Below, one piece after another: positions 50,801 through 62,800 of a stretch of 64,000 bases of DNA. Numbering within the stretch: the stretch's first letter is position 1; every line of letters starts with the position of its first letter. The notes under the pieces were generated by a model that did no database searches, was not told the origin of the DNA, and saw nothing but the letters and a program-made list of their open reading frames with translations. The position numbers and the translations under genes are program-made. The DNA is from Hippopus hippopus (taxonomy: Eukaryota > Mollusca > Bivalvia > Cardiida > Cardiidae), in NCBI GenBank assembly GCA_946811185.2, contig OX328112.1, forward strand, positions 18,953,215-19,017,214, given 5' to 3'.

Positions 50801-53800
50801 AAGTCCATACCATACAATTTCAGGTCTAGGATAGGCAACCACACGACAATCAAATCTTGCAAGACGTCCTTCAGCCACTTCACAACTTGACATTTGGAAG
50901 AAATATGCCGGTGTTGTAAAGTCAAGGTCCATTGGGCTATCTGTTACTGCCTGGGCAGGGAGAGCTTTACCTGAAATATTAAGATGGCTTTGTCTTTCTT
51001 CAACTGGAGTTCAATTTGTTTTTTACCTTTTAGAGTGCCAAATAAACTTATCAGACATTTTCATCCTAGAAATATGACCCAAATAACTGCAATTTCATTT
51101 TTACTTTCATCTACAGTGTTTCAGGAAAATGGACAGTGCAGATCAGAGATCAGGCTGATGTGCAATCTGATCTTGATCTACACTGGCCACCAAGGCAACT
51201 ATAGTCGTTTGAGGTGCTTTACGGATTAAACCTTCATCAGGCATAAAAATTTTAGCCCCACCCATACTGACAGAACTAACAGATGACTTGTAAAAAGAAA
51301 GGATCTGTCTCCAAAAGGGTAGACAACATTGTGGAAAAAAGAGAAAATGCTGATTACCAGCATTTTCTTCTTTTCCCACAATGTGTTGAAAACTTTTTTT
51401 CCTAAAAAGTCTTTAAATTACAGGACTATCTGGTCAGAGATTAACCTTTAAGAGAACAAAATAAACCAAATTGAAATTTTCAGTCAGTAGAAATGACCAA
51501 AATATAGTACATATAACAGGCTGATTTGTCACAAAATTCTAACATTAAATCAGACAATGCAGACAAAAGATCAAATTTTATGTTCTCAGTATCCTGATTT
51601 TGAGTGACATTGTCTTCTAAGACTTGATTAACCCTTTACCAAATAATCCTGTGGTTTAATGACTCTAAGACAGGTGGCTCTTGAAAACATTGTTGAAAAA
51701 AGAGAAAATGCTTGTTATCACCAATTTCTTCTCTTCCCACAATGTTTTCTACCCTTGCAAAGACAAATTTCATTAATTAAGTCACATTTTATTATTCATC
51801 TACAAATGCTTTTTAAATTTGGACAATGCTACAATTTTGCTGTTTGGTATAAAGTTGTCACATGCCAAGCAATACCCTCCACTCATTGCCTTGTCACTTG
51901 ATCAGGAACAGAATTCGAAGGGCCATAACTGAAGTGATAGTTAACCAGTCATACCCAACATTGCAAATGCACATACTCACATGGTAGGAAGGTTTTTTTA
52001 TTAACCCCTTACCAAATAATCCTGAGTTTTCCGGAAAAGGACTTTGAAAACATTGTGGAAACAGCAGAAAATAACGGAAACCAGCATATTCTCCTTTTCC
52101 CACAAGTTTTCTAACTGGCAAAAACAAATTTACCGGTAATTTTCAAGCAGCCTATAACTTGTTGTCTGCAAATGCTTTCAATTTTGGCAAGTCTAAAATT
52201 TTCTTCAGAGGTGAGGGGTTAAAACTTTCAGCCAAATTGCATCTACAGACCCAAAGACCAGATGGACAACCCAGTTTCAGTATAATCCCCCCCCCCCCCC
52301 AGCCCCCACCCCCACTAACTTTGTTGAAGGTGGGCAATATAATGAAAAACCAATTACGAACCACAGTACAGACTTTATTGCATGTTTGCACAGTTTGTTA
52401 ACTGGACTGAGACGAAAACTAAACGAAAATGCACTGAAAGACCTGCAGAGAGAGACTCAACAAGAGCAATGCATGCAGGTGCCAATGCTTAGCTGCAGCT
52501 GCTTCTAGAAATAGATTGATTTTCAGTGAAACTTTTAAGTCAAACAAGGGGCATAACTGTGTCAAAAATATTTTGATGGTTACCTGCCCCTGTTGTATGA
52601 CTTCCTTCTCTGACAGTTAACAAGTAGTCCGAAATTGAAGTAAGTATCTTCAGTAATAACAGAGATATAAAAAATGTCAGTTTTAGCGCAGGGCTAAGAC
52701 AATACCTTAGCCTTTTCTTGAAAACAGCTGAGCTAAAAAAACACAAAACACACTGACCTTCCTTCAAAGTAAACTCTGCAGAGCACATTATCGATCCGTT
52801 CACATTCATTGCCCGTGCTGTGTATACTCCAACATCATCGTCCTTGGCGGCAGGAAACACAAGAATGTTCTTGTCTTCATCAATGATAACTTTGCACCCA
52901 TCTGAGGCCTTCAGTGGGCGATTGTTTTTGAGCCAGAGAACTTTGGGTAATGGGGAGCCAGAAACCACACACTCAACCTGTGCTAATTCACCTTCTACAG
53001 TAGAAAAGAGAAAAAATGTTTTTCTCCCGTTACTAACAGAATTTCAAGCAATTTCTATGGGGTACTGAAGAATCAGCGCATCTAGCCTCTGAAAAAAGTC
53101 TGCAGCAGATGATTTTGAACACATACTTGCAACATAAGATATTTGGTGTATAATGACATAGTCAACATCACTCATGACGTCATTATTATAGCTAGTCCAT
53201 ATTCGACTAGATCGAATAGATCTCTTTCGCTTGAGAAACACACATTTTACAATGAGCTAAAATTAGACGTGAAAATAAAAGTTAAAGTGAAGAGCATAAA
53301 AGAAATAGGATAATTGTTTTGTTTCAGTGTATAACTGAAATTTCTTTCATCTCAGAAAAAGCAAGGGCCATATTTTCACATAATAAAAGAACTTTCCATC
53401 ATACACCAAAACAGACAATTAAACATGACATTTTCCCACTAAAAATTCATTCATGTTCTATAAATATCTGTGGTTTATCCAAAATTAAAATTATAAAATT
53501 CAGTGGTGAAATATAAGGATACAATTCACTGACAGACTTCTATAAACTACAGAAAATCATTAAAGAAAATAAGATATCAAAATTAACTCTTTACCAAATG
53601 ACAGAATTCTAGGCTAGTCCAAATTGAAAGCATTTGCAGAAGACAAGATAAATGTGACTGGAAAATTGAAATTTGTTTTGGGAAAGGTAGAAAACATTGT
53701 GGAAAAAGGAGAAAATGCTGGTTACCAGCATTTTCTCCATTCTCCACAATGTTTTCAAAAGTCTTCTTCTTTAGGGTCGTTAAAAGTCGGGATTGTGTGG

Positions 53801-56800
53801 TAAAGGGTTAAATACATGAATACAACTGAAAATACAAGAGCAAAAGCAGTTCTAGAGTAATTTTTCCAAATCATTGATCATGAGCTGACATTAACCTTAT
53901 ATCAATCAATCAAGAGTTTTAATGACCCTGAGATAGAAGACTTTTGAAAACATTGTAGGAAAAGGAGACAATGTTGGTAGACAGCCTGGAAAACATTGTG
54001 ACAAATAGATAAACATGTCAAATCCAAACATTAACCACATACCATTGGCTGTAAGATTTCTGAGCCTCTTTTTAAATGTTGGTCTTGTTGTTCCGTCTGT
54101 GTATTCTGAGGTCAGTTCTAATGGCTCTCTCGAAACTTCTGGAATAAAGCAAAAATTGATACAAATTAATTACTAGAAGCTCAAATGTTTGGGTTTTTCG
54201 TATGAAAGTGAAAAAGGGAGGCAATCATGATAGCCCTTTACATTAACCCTCTACCAAACAATCACAAGTTTTAATGACCCTGAGGAAGAAAAGTTTTGAA
54301 AACATTGTGGAAAAAAGGAGAAAATGCTGGTTGCCAGCATTTTCTCCTTTTTCCACGTTTTCTACCCTCTCACCGACGAATTTCGTGATTCTATCAACAT
54401 TTATTTTGACGTCTGCAAAGGCCTTCAATTTAGATATAGATCTATATAAAATTTTGTCATTTGGTAAAGAGTTAAATTTACTGACCTGTTTTTGATGCCA
54501 CACTATCCTTCAAACCCAGTCTGCTTCTCATCTCACGTGTGTCATCGTCCTCGTAACCTTTACGTTTGACCTTGGGTGTGCTGGTCATCTGCGGGCTGGA
54601 AGAGGTCATGCGACGTCTCTCCGGCATCTTGCCTGTTTCTTCTGTTCCTAGAAAGATGTCATAAAGAGTGTGAGCTTAACTGTTCCTCAAAATATGAATT
54701 CTATCAAACACTTGCAAAATTTTTCGGCTTGCAGACATGTGACTGTTTGATAAATAGAGGTTATAACACGGCTGATGAGGGCTGGAGAGTGGTATCGGCC
54801 CGCCACCTTGATATCTGTCCCGAGGGCTTTAGCACGAGGGCAGATTTCGAGGTGGAGGGCCGATATCACTCTCCGGCCCTCATCAGCCGTGTAATAACCT
54901 GTTTATTACATTCATAGATCATTTGCTCGATATTTTCGTTTTCTAACATGTTTAAACACTTAAAACAGAGAAATTCTTGTCTTCATTCGACAAAACTTTT
55001 TTCTGCGGGTAAACGTCATGTTCATGACGTAATCATGCATCATTCATCTTCACTATCGCAATTGCATAATACTTTTAAGGACGTTTTAAATAAACTGTTC
55101 TTCATCTTCATTCATAGTTAAAAATATGTCGATATGTTTTTTTTTTCTGAGCCAAATATTCAATTTGGTATGTAACGGATTATAAATGAGAAACAGGATA
55201 AATAGAAAAGATGGTTGGTGCTTTGGATTGGGAAACTTAATCAGGCTCTGTTCCCCCAGCTCAACGGATAAAATTCGTAGAACTACTAGCCTACTGATAC
55301 TACGCCTTGCCCGATTAACTTTCCCAATCCAAGACAACAATTTATTCTCTACTTATCATGTCGTTGCTGGTTTTACGATTCAATCATTGTCTGTAGTTTT
55401 GAAGATTTGTCCGCTAGCGATTGACAGACTGATTCAGCCATTTTTTTTCAAACTGGATGTTTTGAGAATGTTAGTTTACGAGCGAGTGTTCTGTTGCTAT
55501 AGATTTAGAACAAATATCTTGTCAACGGGCAGGATATCAGATATCAGCACGTTGCCCCGCCATATCTGCCCTCGAGTGACACTGATATTACACCATTTTC
55601 AGTGGAAAATATTACTATTATTAGTAACAGAATGTAATAAAGGGTGGATATCACATTGTTACATATATAAAAGACACATCTTTACAGCTGGAGAGAAAAC
55701 AAACACTGTTAAACCTTGATAGTGTGTAGAATCTAGTCAGCTGTGTAAACATAGATAAGAAATAGATATAAGGTGTATGGGATAGAGAAACCCAATGGAT
55801 TAGTTTTCAATTTCAAACCGGAAACAACCACAGTGATGTCTTGGATAGCCTCCAAGGAATGAAATGCATTTTCTATCCATGGTAATCTGTGCAATCTTGC
55901 AACCGTAAGGGGAACAATTTGGCATGAACATACAGGAATGATTATAGTTTCATAAAAGAAAGATGAACTTGTTTAAAAAACTGGATGAAAACAAGTACAG
56001 ATTTATCTTTATGAGCTCAATTTTTAACCCTTTACCACACAATCCCAACTTTTAACAACCCTGAAGAAGAAAGCTTCTGAAAACATTGTAGGAAAAGGAG
56101 AAAATGCTGGTAACCTGCATTTTCTCCTTTTTCCACAATGTTTTCTTCCCCATCAGAGACCTTCAGCCAATTTGTGCAAATTTAGAAGTTGTCATCTGCA
56201 CATGCTCTAAATTCCTTTGAGTCCAAAATTTTGTCGTTTTGTAAAAGTAAGTTTATTTAACCCTAAAGCAGCTAGATAAATTAAACTAAAGATTTCCTGC
56301 AAATAATGAAAACCCATGGCTTATGATTTAAAAATTCTGCTCCTCTGAGAAAACTTACTATGTCCGACAGTGTAGATCCAAGATCAGACTGCATGTTCCG
56401 TGCAGTGTGATCTTGATCCACACTGTCCACAAAAGTCAACAAAGTTGCGCTTAGCAGCCTAGATGTTAAAAGATGAAACTTTATCTATTCTATAAATACA
56501 TGTATGAATCCAGGTTGCCAGTTACAGCATTGATAAAATAATGCAAATTTTACTTTGCTGCCAAAACCCCCAGACAACTTATCTCTGCAGTGATACCATC
56601 ATGCTGTGAAACAAGCTATATATATTGTTTTCAACAGTTAATAGCTGCAGATAGTAAGCAATGTGGGAGTTAAAATGCATTTATATTGAAAGCCCGAATA
56701 GCGGCCAAAAGTAAGCAGTGCAAATGTTAAAATGCATTTAAATTTGAATAATACCATATGAAAGTAAGGACATTATTGTGAAGATGACAATTTGTAACTG

Positions 56801-59800
56801 TTCTGTCCATCCAATTGTAAGTCACTAGCAGAAAAATGAAATTAAAAATTAGGTCAAAAGTTGCCAGGTCCTTCTGTCTTCTGTCTTCTTTGTAACTGGT
56901 TTTCAAATTTATTTCTCTGCCAGCAAACAACACTTGGACCTACTGTAGAATGACAGATTGTCGTCTTCACAATTATTTCTATACTTTTAAAAGGTATGAT
57001 TTAAATTCAAATGCGTTTTAAAACCTGCATTGTTTACTTTTGGCCACTATTGTGCCTTTAAATAATAACATTTACAGATATGGATATTATTGTGATGATA
57101 GCAATCTGTTATTCTATGACTTGTTCAAGTATTAGTTGCTGGCAGAAAATATGTATTTTAAAATCGGGTAAAAAAGTAAAAAAGAAAGAGTGACTTGGCA
57201 ACTTTTTACCTAGTTTTAACACCCATATTGTTTACTTTTGGCCACCAATAGGCCTTTAACTAATGGCGATTTTCAATGTAGCTATTCAGATATCAATCCA
57301 AACGGTCATGTGTTTGAATCCCTGCTCGAGCAAACACTTTGAGAGGAATGGTGATAGTCACTGCCACTGGAATCAATCTCTCATTGCTCAGCACTGTTTT
57401 GAAGACATTTACAAGGTACATGTATAGCTGCCAGTAGGTTGGAAAGTAGTAAAGTCTTAAGTACTGGGTTCTAGCCAAAAGTACACGAGAAAGGAAATAA
57501 ATAGATGCACAAGCTTCCATGGTATAACAGAAATATGTTGAAATACAACTTTACCGCTTTACTGCACAATCCCAACTTTTAACAAACTTGAGAAAGAAGG
57601 CTTGTGAACAAATTGTTAGAAAAGAAGATAATGCTGGTAACTGGCATTTTCTCCCTTTCCTACAATGTTTTCTACCCTTTTACAGATAGAAATTATCATT
57701 TGGGCTACATCTAATTTGTTGTCTGCAAAATGTTTTCTATACTGTGAAAGAAATATTTCATTATTTGAGTAACACTAAATTTGTTGACTGCAAATGCTTT
57801 GTGGACGAGTCTAAAATTTTGTCATGTAGTAAAGAGTTAACCCTTTACAACACAGTTCCGCCTTTCAATGGCTCTCAGAAAGGATGCTTTTGAAAACATT
57901 GTGGGAAAAGGAGAAAATGCTGGTAACCAGCATTTTCTCCTTTTCACACAATGTTTTCTACCCTATCAAAGACAGAAGACGTCTTTTGAGCTGCATTTAA
58001 TTTGTCATCTGTAATGTTTTCAAATAGGTAGAGTCCAAAATTGTGTCATTTGGTAAAGAGTTAAACACTGCACAATAATATGACCAATTAGAAAAACATG
58101 AATAGGTTCACTAACAACCATTAATTTACCAGAATACTTTTGAAAAACAGAAGATAAATATTGAGGTATATTCATACCTCTATCAACCCAAGGCTAGGCT
58201 TGTACCTTCAGAGCAAATTTGAAAGATAGCCAAAATTGCTTTCCAAAAATAATTCTAGAGGGCTTATCAGTCATAGGCTGTGTCATGAAATCTTGTGATA
58301 ATAATTATTGGCAGACTTCACCAGACAGTAAATTCCAGCAAAAATCTCAATGTATTACTCAAGCAAGCTTTGTTTTCTTTGATATTCAGTTATCTTTTTT
58401 CCGAAACGACGAAATTTTACATGTGTCCAAACTGAGAGTATTTGCAATTGATAAATTTTATAACGGTCAAATGCTGGCACGTCTTTGAGAGGAGAGAAAA
58501 CCTTGTGGGAGAGGGAGAAAATGCTGGTTACCAGCATTTTTTCCCTTTCCCCGCAATTTTTCAAAGGCATTTACCAAAGGGTTCTTTAAACACTGAACTG
58601 TTTTATAAAAGATTCACCCATGCAAATCTAACAACTAATTTGGACCCATATCATAGGCTATGAATTTGCTACAAGCAATTACTCCTTTTCTCTAAATATT
58701 TTCCATACAATTTAACTTTTCAACACACAATCCTGACTTTTAACAACCAAAGCATTAATTCTTTACCAACCGACAAAATTGAAGACACTTCAATTGAAAG
58801 CATTTGCAGACGAAAAATTAAATGGAGTGCAAATGGTGCAATTTTCAGTTGAAAGGGTAGTAAACATTGTGGAAAAAGAAGAAAATATTGGTTACCAGTA
58901 TTTTTTTTTTTCCACAATGCTTTCAATAGCCATTTTTTGAAGGGTCATTAAAACTCATGGTTGTGTGGTAAAGGGAAATAAGGCTGGAATGATGGAAACT
59001 TTTTTGAAAGGGCAGAAAATAATGTTATAAGAAAATAAGTCCTTTTACCACAATTCTTTTTGAAAGCCTTCTTCTGAAGATTTTCTGAAGATCTAAAAAC
59101 TTGAGATTGTTTCGTACCAGGGAAATAAAGTCTATGGCCTTAACTTTGCAGAAAATTTTATACAAATAATTCTGTTGCAATTGATTGATTGACTGTATAG
59201 GAGTTTAACGCCGTTTTATCAGCTTACGTCATACTGAGGTAGTCAGTGCACCTACGCATATGATTCCTGGTTTTCTCACATCAGTACTGACACAACTTTC
59301 TTACCGAGTCACTGACTACTTTTCTCACACGCATCACATGCAAAAAATCAACGTAAAGAAAGTTTGCCTCAACCAGGTATTGAACTCTCAACCACCAGGT
59401 CACAAGCCAGATATGCTAACCACTGAGCTACCTGGCCCAGCTGCAATGGAGCTAAGCAGCAAGATAGGTAAGTATAGACTTTTAAGTCCAGGCATCTCTG
59501 AGTCAGAACTGATAAGTACTGACAGGCAGGGCAAAATTGATGAAAATCCTTGATAAAGTTTTTAGCTATCACTAGATGATAAATGCTTTCTGCCTATAAA
59601 ATTTTTCTGTTTTGGAATCAAGCCAATCTTTTTGTCACACTTTCAAAAATACCTAACTTTGTGTTGTAGACAGCATAGATCAAGTTTAGACTAAAAGAGA
59701 GTACAGCCTAATATGAGATCTAATTGTTTATAATAATAACCAGTCTAAAATATGAATCTTGTGCCATACAGTTAACTCTTTACCAAACAATAAAATTTCA

Positions 59801-62800
59801 CTTGTTTAAATTTAAAGAATATGCAGATGACACATAGCTGAAATGATGGTACATGTAATTGTCTGTGAAAGCGCAGATAACCTTGTGGGAAAAGGAGAAA
59901 AGGCTGAATACCAACATTTTCTCCTTTTCCCACAAGGTTTTTACAAAAGGCTATTTCCTCAGGATTACTGAAACTCTGGATTGTGTGGTAAAGAGTTAAA
60001 ACTTATACTGTTACACCTGCCTGTATGATGGTGAACATTTAGAGTACAGAAAATTTTCAGACCAGAAATGAGACCCAAATAATTGCAATTACATAGGTTA
60101 ACATTGTTCACAGTGTCTCATCAGAGTCAACAGAAAAGATCAATGATCGGAATGTATATTTCATGCTATCTGATTATGATCTACACTGGCCACAATGGCA
60201 TCTAAAGAGGTGAAAGGCTCTTAATGGTTAAGAAAGATATGTATGGGCTATGCTCTGTGAAAGAGGGTTTGATATATCTCTGTGATGCATAATACCATGC
60301 AAGTGATTAGAATTATGGATCCATAAAACTCAATTAGTCTAACAATCGACTGGATCAGGAGGTAGAAGGGTCCTAGGACATGCAGAAAATTCACAAATAG
60401 CAGAAAGTTTCAACCCATGTCAGCCTGCATGGACTGCGCAAGCTGACATTGGTCAATACTTTTTGCATATACATTAAGCTCCCATTTCACAGAGCATGGC
60501 TCATGTGTAGGGCAGAAAGGTGTGAGAGCAGCAGACGGTCAAACAGATAATTTTTCAATGTTAAAGGTAAGATACTGACTGATAGGTACCATTTGGCTTT
60601 TAACCCTTTACCAAATAATACCAATTATTTATTGAAGCTAAGGAAGAAGACTTTTGAATACATGATGGCAAAAGGAGGGAAAGCTGGTTACCAGCTTATG
60701 AAAACATTCTGGAAACTAGAAAAGTCACAAAAGTTCCGCATACCCCAACACAGCGCCTTGTCACAGAACAGGTGTCATTTTATAGAAAAAAAATATCATC
60801 AAAGTGCCTTACCTGTGTGAAAAATCATTACATTGTAACAAAAGTTTCAAGCCAATCATATTTATACTTTTGAAGATATGCTAAAGACAATGAGTGCCAC
60901 TGCATTTCTCTTATCTATAACTGAAGTTTGAAGTTACTAGCTTTGATACTTTGAAGTTATACTCTGGACAAAAATCCAAAGTTAAAATTTACAAAGTGTA
61001 ATAATTCTTAAACTAGTGGGAATAGAGTTACGGTTCTTGTATACTGCACTTCTCATTAATGAGATCTATCTGTATATGAAGTTTGAAGTCACTAGCTTTT
61101 ATACTTTGGAAGTTATGCCCCAAACAAAAATCCAAAGTTAAAAATTACAAAGGGCAATAACTCTAAAAATAGTGGGAATAAAGTTATTGTTTTTGTACAC
61201 TGCACTTCTCGTTAATGTGGTCTATCTGTATATGAAGTTTGAAGTTACTAGCTTTTATACTTTTGCAGATATGCCCCAGACAAAAATCCAAAGTTAAAAT
61301 TTACAAAGGGAAATAACTGAAAATTGTGGGAATAGAGTTATGGTTCTTGCACAGTGAACTTTGCTTTATGGTGATCTAGTTGTATATGAAGCTTCAAGTT
61401 ACTAGATTTTGTACTTTGTAAGTTATGACCCAGATAAAAATCCAACATAGTGGGAATAGAGTTATGGTTTTTGTACACTGCACTTCTCGTTAATGTGACC
61501 TATCTGTATATAAAGTTTGAAGTTACTAGCTTTTATACTTGGAAAGTTATGCCCCAGACAAAAATCCAAAGTCTAAATTTACAAAGGGCAATAACTCTGA
61601 AAATAGTGGGAACAAAGTTATGGTTCTTACACAGTGAACTTTGCTTTATGGTGATCTAATTGTATACGAAGTTTCAAGTTACTAGCTTTTGTATTTTGCA
61701 AGTTATGACCCAGATATAAATCCAAAGTTAAAGTTTTAAAAGGGCAATAAATCTAAAAACCGTGGGAATAGAGTTATGGTTTTTGTACACTGCACTTCTC
61801 GTTAATGTGACCTATCTGTATATGAAGTTTGAAGTTACTAGCTTTTTTTACTTGGGAAGTTATGCCCCGGACAAAAATCCAAAGTTAAAATTTACAAAAG
61901 GCAATAACCCCAAAAATAGTTGGAGTAGAGTTATGGTTCTTTTACACTGCACTTCTTAATGTGATCTATCTGTGTGTGAAGTTTGAAGTTACTAGCTTCT
62001 ATAATTTCGAAGTTATGCCCCGGACAAAAATCCAAATTTAAAAATTTACGAGGGGCAATAACCCTAAATATACTGAAGACAGAGTTATGGTTCTTGTACA
62101 CTGCACTTCTCGTTAATGTGGCTTATCTGTATATGAACTTTGAAGTCACTAGCTTTTATACTTTGGAAGTTTTGCCCCAGACAAACTTTACGTGACATTT
62201 AAATGCTTTCATTGAGTCTAAATTTTGTGGTTTGGTAAAGGGTTAACTCAAAGAAAGGGCTTGTCCACACTTAAAGTATTTAAAGTATTTTCAAGCAATA
62301 TAATCAATGTGACTGAAAAATTAAATTCTGTTTTTTGAAGCATAGAAAACATTGTGGGAAAAGTAGAAAATGCTTGTACCAGCATTTTCTACTTTTCCCA
62401 CAATCTTTCAAAAGATTTCTTCATTAAAACTTGGGATTGTTTGGTAAAAGGTTAATGTACTTCACTCTTTACCAAACAATCCCTTGTTTGAACGACTCTG
62501 AGGGTGTAGAATTTCAAAAACATTTTGGGAAAGTGGAAAATGCTCGTAACCAGAAATGTGTTCTTCTCCCCCAGTGTTTTCCATGCAGGGACAAATTTAA
62601 CCCTTTACCAAACAATCCCTGGTTTTAAAGACCCTGAGAAAGAGGGCCTTTTGAAAACATTGTGAGAAAAGGAGAAAATGCTGGTAACCATCATTTTCTC
62701 CTTTTCCCACAATGTTTTCTACCCTATTAAAGACCTAAAGCTAAATTGTACTGATTCTGAATTTGTCGTCTGCTGATGCTCTCTGTTTGGAAGGGTCTAA

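Noticed and set aside
54576..54917. 113-residue open frame (+) with Cys-rich start
   Set aside because: It is antisense to exon w2 and then runs through the palindrome at 54751-54907.
55186..55719. 177-residue open frame (+)
   Set aside because: It crosses an inverted repeat and the duplicated intronic block, has no recognisable domain, and lies in an intron. Length alone is not enough.
61450..62195. Repeated open frames (GIELWFLYTALLVN)
   Set aside because: They come from the 150-bp tandem repeat. The same peptide recurs with each unit and there is no gene structure.
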